Source: Anastatus disparis (lineage: Eukaryota; Arthropoda; Insecta; Hymenoptera; Eupelmidae). From it: a DNA stretch of 64,000 nt. Shown one piece after another: positions 22,049-32,381 of the stretch. The notes under the pieces are model-generated. The model searched no databases and had not been told where the DNA came from. It saw only the letters and a program-made list of their open reading frames with translations. Where the stretch lies: the NCBI GenBank assembly GCA_017163975.1, contig JAFFSR010000347.1, forward strand, positions 4,431,001-4,495,000. The letters are read 5' to 3'. The number at the start of each line of letters is the position of its first letter. Position 1 is the stretch's first letter. Made by a program: the position numbers and the translations under genes.

Positions 22049-22986
22049 TTGATTAATAGAGTTAGGACTATGAACTAGCAACTGTTGAAGAGGCTGATTC
22101 TGAGCAAGTAGTACTTGCTGTATTTGTATATTTTGAGCCAATACACTTTGCAAGAAGAGTTTTTGAAGATTTTGTTGGTAGGTAATCATTTCACTATTTT
22201 GACTGGGTAGTTAGTTAGAAAATGTATATTAAAAATACATTAAAGTACAAAATACAGATCCATATTAATAGTTGGACTTTGTAATGCTTGCACTTGTTGA
22301 GTAAGACCAAATATTGGCATCATCATGGGTAATGACATCTTCAGACTGTAGTTGAAACCATCATTCTAATTGCTAATGTCCATATTGCTGCCACCTTTAA
22401 TCTTCTTTGATAATTTCTTAGCTGTAATGCTTGTACAATTTAGTAACGCATCTAAATGTTAAAAAAAAATTAATTACTTAAAGTAATAGGTGAACTTAAA
22501 TAAATTACTTATTCTATAACTTTTTCAATTTAAATAAATAAATGTATTTAAATTACATAAAAATATAAAAATTATACCTTATAACAACAAGTTGACAATG
22601 TCATCAGCACTTTCAGTCTTATTTTCCTTAATGTGTTTTATTTTTTTAATGCTGGCAGCAAGACTTATGACATCTGAAAGTTTATCTAAATTGCCATCAA
22701 GCATAGGCATAAATAGTTAATCTAAGAATTGATCAATATTAGAGGCTTAACTTGGTACTTGCACTCATCGTACGTAGGATGTCATAATGAAGCCTTGCTT
22801 ATATCTGACATTGTGGATAATTTCACGTCATACTCGTTCTTCTTAATGTATGTACGACTCGTTTGCCTACCTGGTAGTGTTCATTTACATATTATTTTTA
22901 TAAATTATTTGTTGAGTATATGATTAAAAAATTAATCTATTGCATATAATAAAAAAAAGAATCTATTAAAATCTTTTTCAAAATTG
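22049..22986 (-). pseudogene. Degenerate Q-rich gene, copy B (empty site)
   Basis: Second copy of the exon 1 to Q-rich exon portion. Exon 1 is 22710-22578, has the same 133-nt length and encodes the same first 43 residues; the Q-rich exon lies near 22150-22050. The in-frame TAA before the donor and the TAG after exon 2 are both shared with copy A. The basic 3' exon is absent. It lacks the TTAA MITE, so copy A acquired that element after duplication. Confidence 0.45.
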
Positions 22987-23186
22987 TTTAATAATATTTT
23001 TTGAATATTTTCTCTAATGTAATTCATTCTTATTGTGAAAAATAAAAGTGATTTGTAATACTTTATTTTTATTGTTACACATAACATTCATCTAAACTAA
23101 AATAAACAATAAATAATTTCAAAATGAGTATGCTATAAATGTTTAATAAAATACATACATGTTTGTATTAAAAATAATTAATTATG
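22987..23186. other. AT-rich left flank of the gypsy insertion
   Basis: No feature is seen apart from the target-site copy CAAG at 23187-23190. Confidence 0.6.
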
Positions 23187-23190
23187 CAAG

Positions 23191-23523
23191 TGCTACGTAC
23201 ATTATATTGTACGTATATTATAATATACAACATAAAATAAGGTAGAAACTCAGAGAAATGCGACTCCGAGTTTCCGGACCAAGAGTCGCACGATGCGCGA
23301 AGTGCTGATTCGGCACTTCGTCGCGGGCAACTTACATCGTCGTTTTAGACGACGACGAGCGACAGACCATCGTCGGACGCGCTAGAACGAAGTAGTAACT
23401 AGTCTCTCTCTCACTGTAATTACTCTTATAATAAATAACAGATAACTTCATATTAATTCTCTTGTAATTATTTTACATCCTCACACTCCCCATAGGAGTG
23501 CGTATCAAGAATCCCACGTAACA
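23191..23523 (+). repeat. 5' LTR
   Basis: Begins TGCTACGTACATTATATTG and ends CCCACGTAACA (TG...CA). It contains an AATAAATAACAG polyadenylation-like region, a CTCTCTCTCAC tract and a hairpin around CGTCGTTTTAGACGACG. Length and sequence equal 34392-34724. Confidence 0.95.
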
Positions 23524-23526
23524 TTT

Positions 23527-23544
23527 TGGTGGCAGCGGTGTGGG
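23527..23544 (+). promoter_or_regulatory. Primer-binding-like site
   Basis: TGGTGGCAGCGGTGTGGG starts three bases after the 5' LTR and begins with the TGG expected opposite a tRNA 3' CCA. I did not match it confidently to a particular tRNA. Confidence 0.6.
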
Positions 23545-24357
23545 ATACGCAGTGAGGTTTTAGAAAAAAATAAAATTTTTTTTAAGAAATAAACTTAAAG
23601 CGCGTTTTTTAGAAAAAAGAGAGAGAGAGGTGATTTGATTAATTGTACAGCGAGCAAATAGATTTTTAGCAAATAGAACAAGAAGAAGGAGGAAGGAAGG
23701 AAGGAAGGAAGGACATCCGAGAATATTATCCGAAGAAATGAGAGTGTTTATTCTGCTGCTCACTCTATACTGTAACAGGTAGGTAGAAATTAAGTAATAC
23801 ATAAAGTGTCCCAAAGCGTAGTGTAGCACACTAAAAATAATCTTTTAAAATAATCTTTTTAATCGTTAGATAAAATTGATCAGTGCGTGAATATAATTAC
23901 GAAAACCAACAGTGTCGACCGGTAATAATAAATATTTAAAAATTATATGTAATTTTGTGGGGAAAAAAAAAATTAAATTCAAACAAGCGAGTGCGTGCAA
24001 ATAATAAATTTCAATATCCGGGTTATTTATTAAATTTTTTTCTTTTTCTTCAGTTTTCAAAAAAAGTCTAATTAATTTCAAAAGCATATTATCAAAAATT
24101 ATTATAAATATATTAGCTTATTTACGTGATCAAATAATAAATTTTGCAGTAAAGAAGAGAAGTTAAATAGAAGGAGTTAACGTTGGATTATATTAATTTG
24201 ATAGTTGATTTGTAACGTTAACGTTTACGGCAAGGTTAATTAATTATCAGCGCGCATAAGGAAACGTAAACGCTTCACCTTCTCACGCGTAATTTAAAAA
24301 GCAGTAATAAAAATTTTGAGGAAAAAAAATTAAATTGTAAAATCTTGTTTATCAAAG
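23545..24357 (+). other. Untranslated leader of the retrotransposon
   Basis: About 810 bases before gag with no substantial open frame. It contains a GGAA microsatellite (about 23686-23712) and AT-rich sequence. This is the expected place for the RNA packaging signal; no specific structure is asserted. Confidence 0.6.
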
Positions 24358-26508
24358 ATGTCGCTCATCAATTTATTTTCGAAAAAGGACGGAAAAGCGA
24401 GACGTAGAGGACGTTCGTTGTCTCCTATTAGAGGTTCGCGTAGTGAAGAAATCTTAGCCGAATTCGGGAACGAAAGGATATCATTTCCGACTATGTCACA
24501 GAACACGGTGTATATGCCAATGTACACTCCAAGATATGGTGAAAATTTAACAGTCAATTTGTCAGAGAAAGAAATGAAAGAATTGAATGAAAAATACAAA
24601 AGAGCCGCGTCTCAGGGTTTCGAATTACCCAAAGAATCATTAAATATTATGAAAGAAAGAAACATAGTAAGTAACGGCACGCTCCCACGGAATAAAAGGG
24701 AAACCGAGACTCAAAAATCGAAATCAGAGGAAAGCCCAAAAACCAACGAAACGTGGTTAACATACGCGAACCAGGGCCCGAACCAGCTAGCTTATCCTTC
24801 GATACCATACAATTACGCGAGTTTTCCGCAACAAATTCCACAACCGTGGAGTAATATGATACCAGCTCAAGTTAACCCAAATTTCCCAATAAACTCACCG
24901 ATAAATACTAATTACGCATTAAATACGCAACAAATAAATCCTATGTTAAATATGCAAGGCACAAATTTTCAAAATACGCCTTATTTATCGTTACATCAAG
25001 CAGTCAGACAAATTCCAACTTTTGACGGCAGCGTAGATAGATTACCGTTATTCTGTTCAGTACTGCGAAGCATAGTAAATAATTTCGGGCCAGGCTGTCA
25101 AATTTTCATTATGTACGAGTTAGCGACAAAACTCACGGGAAAGGCGGCGGATATTTTTACGGCGCGGTTGATGCAATACGAGTCGATAGAAGCTCTCATA
25201 GCAGACTTACAGGCACAGTATAATAACGTAACAATATTAGAAGAGTTATCTACACAATTAAAAGTGATAACACAGCAGCAAGGCGAGTCGGCAACAGATT
25301 TTGGTGCGCGTGCACAAGCTCTATTGAATCGATTATTAACGATTTACGATACAATACCTGCATTAAATGTACAAGATCGATTAGCAAGGAAGCAGTTAAT
25401 AGAAAGAGACGCCTTACAGTATTATTTGTTCGGATTAATATCGCCCTTAGATATGCAAGTGCGTTGCGAAAAACCTCAGACGTTAAGAAAAGCTATACAA
25501 CTTGCAGCTGATTTTGAAAATAAACAAAAGACGCGACTTTTTGCACAGATGCAAAACTCATTTATAAACGGCCTGCAACCCGTAAATTCGATAGCACAAA
25601 ATACGCAATCGCTGTCATTATGGTCTCAACCGAATATTAATAGCATGATGCAAATGACACAAAATCAACATCAGTTATTAAATACAAATAAAGTGCATGA
25701 AGCACAAATAAAAGCAATGCAAGCTACGCCTGTAAAAATAGAAACAGGTACAAGTGCAGTTAAATGTAGCTATTGTGATAAAGAAGGCCATAAAGAAGGC
25801 GCGTGCATTAAGAAGAAATATGATAAAATACAATGCGCTTATTGCGATAAGATGGGGCACGCGACGGCAGAGTGTCAAACACTAAGAAATGATGCCGAAA
25901 ATGGTATTATTCATGCACAAAATAAAAATAATTCGCAAAATGTTAATAATAGTAAAAGAAAACAGTCAAACGATAATGAAAATTATACGAACGGTCCGCG
26001 AGGCAATTATAGCAGAAGTAATTTCAATGATAATAATTACAATAAACATTTCAATAATAATAATTACAATAGAAATTTTGATAGTAATAGTTACAATAGA
26101 AATTTTGATAATAATTATGGCAGAAATAATTCTAATAATAATTATAACAATGCGAATGCTAATAGTAATTACAGAAATAATTATAGCAGATTTAACAGTG
26201 GGTTCAATAGGAACAAAAACTATGACTCACGCAATAATGAATATAATTATAATGCGCAAGGACCGCCGCGTTATAATAATTATGCACGTAACGACAATAG
26301 AAATGATATAGGTTTTAATAGAGGTCGTAGTAGAGACAACAGTCGTGAGAGATATCAATATAACAGGAACGAGAATCAAACACGCGGCCCGGATAGAGAG
26401 CGGGATTCAAACCCAAAGATAAACGAAAATAATCAAAGTGATAAAATGAACGAGCCTTTAAACTCGCAGGATGTCCGCCGCAATCCTCAGGCGCCGGGCA
26501 GGAACTAA
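24358..26508 (+). CDS. gag: Gag polyprotein, 716 aa
   Basis: Starts at ATG 24358. Residues ~215-400 have a capsid-like character (IPTFDGSVDRLPLF, then a helix-rich stretch with LTGKAADIFTARL). Two CCHC zinc knuckles follow, CSYCDKEGHKEGAC from C470 and CAYCDKMGHATAEC from C493, which bind genomic RNA. Residues ~515-690 are an Asn/Tyr/Arg-rich low-complexity tail made of NNNYNRNF-like units. The length is somewhat above the usual insect gypsy Gag because of that tail. Gag would assemble the cytoplasmic particle. The last 16 codons overlap the pol frame, where a slippery heptamer sits. A basic, RGRSLS-containing N terminus (residues 14-24) could assist nuclear or RNA targeting. Confidence 0.92.
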   Translation: MSLINLFSKKDGKARRRGRSLSPIRGSRSEEILAEFGNERISFPTMSQNTVYMPMYTPRYGENLTVNLSEKEMKELNEKYKRAASQGFELPKESLNIMKERNIVSNGTLPRNKRETETQKSKSEESPKTNETWLTYANQGPNQLAYPSIPYNYASFPQQIPQPWSNMIPAQVNPNFPINSPINTNYALNTQQINPMLNMQGTNFQNTPYLSLHQAVRQIPTFDGSVDRLPLFCSVLRSIVNNFGPGCQIFIMYELATKLTGKAADIFTARLMQYESIEALIADLQAQYNNVTILEELSTQLKVITQQQGESATDFGARAQALLNRLLTIYDTIPALNVQDRLARKQLIERDALQYYLFGLISPLDMQVRCEKPQTLRKAIQLAADFENKQKTRLFAQMQNSFINGLQPVNSIAQNTQSLSLWSQPNINSMMQMTQNQHQLLNTNKVHEAQIKAMQATPVKIETGTSAVKCSYCDKEGHKEGACIKKKYDKIQCAYCDKMGHATAECQTLRNDAENGIIHAQNKNNSQNVNNSKRKQSNDNENYTNGPRGNYSRSNFNDNNYNKHFNNNNYNRNFDSNSYNRNFDNNYGRNNSNNNYNNANANSNYRNNYSRFNSGFNRNKNYDSRNNEYNYNAQGPPRYNNYARNDNRNDIGFNRGRSRDNSRERYQYNRNENQTRGPDRERDSNPKINENNQSDKMNEPLNSQDVRRNPQAPGRN
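26457..26463 (+). promoter_or_regulatory. -1 frameshift site TTTAAAC between gag and pol
   Basis: The heptamer is phased as T-TTA-AAC in the gag frame, the canonical X-XXY-YYZ form. The pol frame is closed by TAA at 26442-26444 and open from there on, so slippage here enters pol exactly. Downstream, AGGAT (26468-26472) can pair with ATCCT (26483-26487), and the loop CGCC (26476-26479) can pair with GGCG (26490-26493), a possible H-type pseudoknot starting 4 nt after the heptamer. Gag stops at 26506-26508. Confidence 0.75.
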
Positions 26509-26576
26509 TTAATAATGATCAGAATAAATTAAATAATAGTAATAATAAGCATGTAAAAATTAGGCGCACCATAAAT

Positions 26577-29500
26577 ATGAAACTCGCGTGCGCAGGGCGT
26601 AATCCGCCTATTGTCAAACTGGAAAGTCGGAATTTAAAAGAAAATAGTGCAAGATTTTATGTTGATTCAGGAGCAGATATTTCCGTAATAAAGGCCAAAT
26701 GTATAAATGAAAATACGAGTATAGATAGGCAGCATATTTTAGAGATTACAGGCGTCATACCAGGAGAAATGTATACGTTAGGAAGAGCAGATATGACTCT
26801 TCAAGGACTGCAGTGTGAGGTCCATATTGTCCCAGACAGCTTTCCTGTAAAAACAGATGGGCTACTAGGCTGGGAAACTATTAGTAAGCACAACGGACAT
26901 ATAAATGCCGTACATAAGTGCATTGATTTTATAAAATTATCGATTCCCTTTGAGCGGGTGGAAACAGTGGAAATTCCCGCAAGAATGAGACGCGTTATTG
27001 CTGCAAAAGTTATAAATAATGATGTAGAAGTAGGCTGGGTGCCACTTCAAAATTTAGGGCCTGGAATATTATTCGGAAATTTTATTACAGAAAATAAAAA
27101 TGGTAGAGCGTATGCAATATGTATAAATACGAATCATAAAAATATTGAAATTCCGACTCCAGAGGTAGAAATTTTTCCATGCGAAGTTATTAAAGAAGAT
27201 AATAATTTTTATGCCGGTGAGGACGGCAACCACGAAGGAAACGAAGTTTCCGATTGCAAAAAAGTTAGACGCGCAATGTCGGAGTACGCGCAACAAAATT
27301 CAGAGAAAGAAAGTGCTGATGCTGAAATAAAATATGTAGACAGATGCATGGCAAATAAAACTCCTTGTGAAATAAAAGAAAGAGTTGAAAAAATAATGAG
27401 TATTTTAGACTTGGAAGATTTGAACACAGAAGAAAAAATGCACGTCAGAGAGTTGATATCCGAGAACCCCTTCGTTTTCGGTCTAGACGATGAGTTGCTA
27501 CCAGCAACAAATATTTTAACACATAAAATAAAAACGACTCATGAAGAGCCAATACGTGTGAAACCATACAGATATCCGATAGCATTAAAAAATATTATGC
27601 AGCAAGAAATAGAGAAGTTACTGAAAAAAGATATTATAGAACCATCTATGTCGAGTTATAGTAGCCCAGCATGGATAGTTAACAAGAAACCTGACCCTCA
27701 GGGCAGGAAACGCTGGCGTTTGGTGACAGATTTTCGCCAACTAAATGAAATCACTGTGGGAAGTTGCTATCCACTGCCGTTAACTTGTGACATCTTAGAA
27801 AATTTAGCGTCAGCAAATTATATTACCGCCGTAGACCTTAAAGACGGCTATTATCAGGTGAAAATTGATGCAAAAGACGCACATAAAACTGCGTTTTCAG
27901 GGCCATCAGGTACATATCAATATAAACGTATGGCTATGGGGTTATGTGAAGCACCCATGACCTTTAGCAGGGCAATGGCTCTAGCTTTGCAGGGCTTGCA
28001 AGGTTCAGAGCTTGAAATTTACTTAGATGACGTGATCATACACGCGGAAAATTTAGAACAGCACGCTCTTCGTTTTAAAAGATTTTTAAAACGCATTGAG
28101 AAAGCTAATCTAACTATTGAACCAAAGAAATGTCAATTTTTAAGACGTGAGGCGAAAGTATTAGGACATATAGTAGGAAAAGGGCAAATTAAAACAGACC
28201 CTAAAAAGATAGAAGCAGTGCATGATTATCCTATACCTACAAGTAAAAAGAAAGTAAAACAATTTTTAGGCTTTGTTGGTTATTATCGTCGATTTATAAA
28301 AGATTTTGCGAACATAGCAAGACCGTTACATAAATTAAGTTCAAAGAAAGAGAAATTTCTGTGGCTAGAAGAACATCAAATAGCATTTGACACGTTACGT
28401 GAGAAGCTATGCGAGGAGCCTGTGCTGGCCGCGCCTAACTTAAGCGAGCCATTTATAGTAACAACAGACGCATCTGATTATGCGATAGGCGCAATATTAA
28501 GCCAAGGAAAAATCGGCGAAGATCGACCTTGTGTATATGCCTCACGATGTTTAAAAGGAAGCGAACTTAGGTATACTGTATATGACAAAGAATTGTTGGC
28601 AGTAGTTTTTGGAAAGGAACAGTTTAGACCTTATTTATACGGTACAAAATTCACAGTAGTCACAGATCATGAACCGTTAAAGCATTTCCATACGAGCACA
28701 AAGCCTGATTTAAGATTCAACAGATTAAAAGCAGCTTTACGAGGATATACGTTTGATGTAGTATATAGACCAGGAAGGAAAAATAATGCAGCTGATGCAT
28801 TGTCTAGGAATCCAGTAATTGCAGACGGCGAAGAAAATCCTGAATTACCACGTGCAGAAATGTATCAATTAGCAGATAAGCAAGAAAATCAGGAACCAAA
28901 CGCAAACGAATGCGGACCGCCAGCAAGAATTTTTATTACACGCGCAATAAATAAAAATGCGAATAAAACTAAAGAAGAAGATTCAAGTTCAGAAAATTCA
29001 GAAAATCCTAAAAAGAAAATCTTTATTAAAGAAACAAGTGACGAGTCAGAAATCAATAGTATAACCGGATCTGAAGAAAATTGGAATTATGCAAAAAGAA
29101 AGAAAGACCCTTGGAAAAGATCGGCGTACAAAAGGAAAAGGCGAAATAAGAAAGTGTTAAAAACACGTAAAAGTCAAGCAGATAGAAAGAAAAAATTAAT
29201 TCAAGCTGAAAATATAATAAGTCAAGCACAAGACGACGGTAAGCTCGCATATATGCGAAAATGCACAAACATGCGAGAAGGAATTCTTGCAGCAAGTACA
29301 CCAGTAGATAAGCCACATGCAGTGTCATCAAGAAAAGAAAAGAATACGTATGAGCCAGCGAGCAAAATATCAAAAAATAAAAGTATACTGAAAAATAATA
29401 GAAACAGCTGTGACGTAGAATCGCCATTAGAGACAATAAATATAAAATCAAAAGCTTCTCAACACAAAAGCACCCAAATAGAAAAAGAAAAGGAGACACA

Positions 29501-32381
29501 GAATGATTCACAACACACTTCGCAAAGTAAAGAAAGTAGCCGAGGAAGTATATTAAGTATGATTCCAGAAATAATAACAAAAATGCGTGCTCGATTTTTA
29601 GTTGATGTGCAAGAACGAGAGATAAATGGTAGAGAAGGTGTACAAATAAATATATGGGAAGAAACACCAGGAGAAGTAGCAGAAGCACTAAGAAGCAATG
29701 TTCCTCAAGAAATAATAAACCAAACAGATTTTAATGAGCGAGAAAAAGTTCGACCTCAAATGCCAAGAGAATACTACAAATTAGTACCAAACATAAGCTT
29801 AGAAAAAGATAAAGAGAAAAAATCATTAAGAATAAGTTCTGAAGTCGAAATTATTGACAGTGAAACAGACAAAGGTTCATATTTCGAGGACGAGTTTGAG
29901 GTACAAGATACAAATAAAAATCAAGAGAAAGAAATTATAAGCGAGAGTGAAAGCGAGAGAGATAAGCATGACGTCAGTGAATCTGAGTCGCAAGACGAAA
30001 GCATGGAGCAGGAAGAGAATGAGAGTGACGTAGAATTAGATAAAAATAATTTAGATGAGACTGAGTCGCAGGACCTTGGAGAAGAAGAAAAAACTGACGA
30101 AGAAAATGAGCATATGAATATAATAGAAACAGTACAAAACGATGACGAAAATGGACCAATAAGTTGGAGTAATTCTTTTAATGATGGTGCGGGTGTGTTC
30201 GAAGTATATGATGCAAGTGATGAATGCGCACAATACTGGTTAGATTTGATAAGGGATGACAATATACCGAAAGACGGTAATTGTTTTTTTCACTCAGTAA
30301 TTAAAGTATGTAATTTAGGAATGTCCGCGAATGAATTAAGAGACATTTTATTAGACGCAATATCATTAGGAGCATGCGGAGATCCGCAAACAGCAGAAGC
30401 TATTTTGACGTCACGCACAAGACACGCCGATGTTGATTGTGTATTTATATTTTCTTGTGAATTTAATCAAAACATATGCGTACATTTTATAACAGATTAT
30501 GATGAAACACTATATTGCCATTTCAAGGCAAATAGTTCAAATAATTTTATTCATCTACATTTAAAAGGAAGGCATTTTACGCCGTACCTTTATACAAGGA
30601 AAAATAATATAGTAAAAAGACATCAAAATAATAAAGAAAACGAAGAAAGTACAGCGTCGAGCAAAAAAGACAACGAACAACAAGATAATAATATCAACAA
30701 GCCAGGTACTCCTATTACACCTACGACAGACTTACTGGCGCAAAGAGAAAAGAGTCAATCACATAAGATAAGTGATGCGCTCGAGCGTTGCCTTGTAAAG
30801 AATGCAAGGCCGCCGCGCGAGAAACCACCTTGGGCTCCGTTAGATGACGAAGTACCACAGCCATTTAGTAAATTAAAAATATTAAGAGATCACCCATTTA
30901 AATATAAAGAAAATTTAATTTATACGATTTCAACAGATTTTTACTTAAATACAGAAATAATTGAAGCACTTATAGAGCGGCAATATATAAATCCGGAAGA
31001 AATATCAAGCAGAAAATTTGCAGTCGGCGAGGTACATGTATCTAATTACAAAGATAATTTCATATTTTGTGCATTCGTTAAAGCACATATAGACGATAAA
31101 GCACTAAAAGCAGATATTAAAAAATGTATTAAAAATTTGAAAAGGATAATTTTGCAATATGAAATTCCTTACGTTAGCGTCGTGAGAGACTTAGCAATGC
31201 TCTCAAGTAGCGACTGGACATACTTCATAGAAATGTTTAATGAAATATTCGCAAATATGCCATTAGTAGCAGTATTTTACCAAAATAATATTCCAGTACC
31301 ACCGGTAGAAGATAGATATAGATTACTCAAAGAATATCATGAGGCAGCGATAGGTGGGCACAGAGGAATAAATAAGACGTATAGCAAAATAGCAGCAGAT
31401 TATTATTGGAGAAACATGAGACCAGACGTGCGACAATTCGTCCTAGGTTGTAAAAATTGCCAAACAAAGAAACTAGTACGTGTTAAAACACGGCTCCCTA
31501 TGTTGATTACAGACACACCTGCAAAAGCCTTTCGAAAGTTATCTATGGATTTTTACGGGCCATTAAAGCAAACAAAAGAAGGATATAGATATGTGCTGAC
31601 AGTGCAAGACTGGCTAACTAAATATTGTGTCTTAATACCGACGGTGCATGCAGATGCAGAAGAAGTAGCACACGCCCTTACACGGAAAGTATTGGCATAT
31701 TTTGGGCCGCCGTCTGATATTGTTACGGATCAAGGCAGGCATTTCGTAAATAATCTACTAGAAGAATTCGCAGAGATATTTAAAATAGAAAAATATTGCA
31801 CAACTGCGTATCATCCTCAAAGTCAAGGAGGAATCGAACGCATGCATCATACAGTCACAGAATATTTGAAAGCATATATGGAAGAAAAGTCAGATTGGGC
31901 CGAATGGCTAGACTTATGCCAGTTGGCATATAACAGTACAAAACACGAAGCAACAGGATACAGTCCTTACGAACTAGTGTTCGGTTACAAAGCACGTATG
32001 CCATCAAGCTTTCCACCGAAGGAAAGATTACAAACATATGATGAATATTTAAAAGAAACGGTAGAAAACCTTTCTCAATTACAAACATTAGCGGCAATGA
32101 ACTTAGTACAGGCCAAGTACAGGTCAAAATTTTACTACGATAAGAAATTAAACACTAAACACTTCCGAGAGGGTGAGAGCGTTTACTTACTAAAACAACC
32201 GCAGAAGGGCAAATACGACGCGCAATATGAGGGACCGTACGAAATCATAGAGATAAATGACGCGAAACATAATGTAACAATAAAAAACGCGAGTAAGATA
32301 AAAACGGTTCACGTAGACAAAATAAAGCGCGCAACTACAGTAAAAGCACCTCCTTCTTTCACAGACAAAGCAAGTAATTAA
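26577..32381 (+). CDS. pol: Pol polyprotein with inserted OTU-like domain, 1,934+ aa
   Basis: Residues counted from ATG 26577, though translation probably enters upstream by frameshift. Aspartic protease: FYVDSGADIS with D30-S-G. Reverse transcriptase: LVTDFRQLN (D385), AVDLKDGYYQV (D420), YLDD (482-485). RNase H: TTDAS (D631), E672, TDHE (D697), D740. Then ~470 residues not usual in gypsy pol: a charged K/E/S-rich linker (~775-1215), an OTU-like domain (KDGNCFFHSV, C1236; GRHFTPYL, H1333) and a ~125-residue possible macrodomain-like segment (~1445-1570). Integrase: HHCC zinc finger from H1588, then D1658, D1718 and E1754 (DD35E), and a C-terminal GPY/F-like module (YEGPYEIIEI). All catalytic residues are intact. 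It would copy the element RNA to DNA and insert it. Confidence 0.92.
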   Translation: MKLACAGRNPPIVKLESRNLKENSARFYVDSGADISVIKAKCINENTSIDRQHILEITGVIPGEMYTLGRADMTLQGLQCEVHIVPDSFPVKTDGLLGWETISKHNGHINAVHKCIDFIKLSIPFERVETVEIPARMRRVIAAKVINNDVEVGWVPLQNLGPGILFGNFITENKNGRAYAICINTNHKNIEIPTPEVEIFPCEVIKEDNNFYAGEDGNHEGNEVSDCKKVRRAMSEYAQQNSEKESADAEIKYVDRCMANKTPCEIKERVEKIMSILDLEDLNTEEKMHVRELISENPFVFGLDDELLPATNILTHKIKTTHEEPIRVKPYRYPIALKNIMQQEIEKLLKKDIIEPSMSSYSSPAWIVNKKPDPQGRKRWRLVTDFRQLNEITVGSCYPLPLTCDILENLASANYITAVDLKDGYYQVKIDAKDAHKTAFSGPSGTYQYKRMAMGLCEAPMTFSRAMALALQGLQGSELEIYLDDVIIHAENLEQHALRFKRFLKRIEKANLTIEPKKCQFLRREAKVLGHIVGKGQIKTDPKKIEAVHDYPIPTSKKKVKQFLGFVGYYRRFIKDFANIARPLHKLSSKKEKFLWLEEHQIAFDTLREKLCEEPVLAAPNLSEPFIVTTDASDYAIGAILSQGKIGEDRPCVYASRCLKGSELRYTVYDKELLAVVFGKEQFRPYLYGTKFTVVTDHEPLKHFHTSTKPDLRFNRLKAALRGYTFDVVYRPGRKNNAADALSRNPVIADGEENPELPRAEMYQLADKQENQEPNANECGPPARIFITRAINKNANKTKEEDSSSENSENPKKKIFIKETSDESEINSITGSEENWNYAKRKKDPWKRSAYKRKRRNKKVLKTRKSQADRKKKLIQAENIISQAQDDGKLAYMRKCTNMREGILAASTPVDKPHAVSSRKEKNTYEPASKISKNKSILKNNRNSCDVESPLETINIKSKASQHKSTQIEKEKETQNDSQHTSQSKESSRGSILSMIPEIITKMRARFLVDVQEREINGREGVQINIWEETPGEVAEALRSNVPQEIINQTDFNEREKVRPQMPREYYKLVPNISLEKDKEKKSLRISSEVEIIDSETDKGSYFEDEFEVQDTNKNQEKEIISESESERDKHDVSESESQDESMEQEENESDVELDKNNLDETESQDLGEEEKTDEENEHMNIIETVQNDDENGPISWSNSFNDGAGVFEVYDASDECAQYWLDLIRDDNIPKDGNCFFHSVIKVCNLGMSANELRDILLDAISLGACGDPQTAEAILTSRTRHADVDCVFIFSCEFNQNICVHFITDYDETLYCHFKANSSNNFIHLHLKGRHFTPYLYTRKNNIVKRHQNNKENEESTASSKKDNEQQDNNINKPGTPITPTTDLLAQREKSQSHKISDALERCLVKNARPPREKPPWAPLDDEVPQPFSKLKILRDHPFKYKENLIYTISTDFYLNTEIIEALIERQYINPEEISSRKFAVGEVHVSNYKDNFIFCAFVKAHIDDKALKADIKKCIKNLKRIILQYEIPYVSVVRDLAMLSSSDWTYFIEMFNEIFANMPLVAVFYQNNIPVPPVEDRYRLLKEYHEAAIGGHRGINKTYSKIAADYYWRNMRPDVRQFVLGCKNCQTKKLVRVKTRLPMLITDTPAKAFRKLSMDFYGPLKQTKEGYRYVLTVQDWLTKYCVLIPTVHADAEEVAHALTRKVLAYFGPPSDIVTDQGRHFVNNLLEEFAEIFKIEKYCTTAYHPQSQGGIERMHHTVTEYLKAYMEEKSDWAEWLDLCQLAYNSTKHEATGYSPYELVFGYKARMPSSFPPKERLQTYDEYLKETVENLSQLQTLAAMNLVQAKYRSKFYYDKKLNTKHFREGESVYLLKQPQKGKYDAQYEGPYEIIEINDAKHNVTIKNASKIKTVHVDKIKRATTVKAPPSFTDKASN

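Noticed and set aside
25889..26311. 140-codon Ile-rich frame within gag
   Set aside because: Alternate-frame reading of the Asn-rich AAT repeats.
29053..29688. 211-codon minus-strand frame opposite pol
   Set aside because: Leu/Phe-rich antisense shadow of the K/E-rich pol linker; no independent support.
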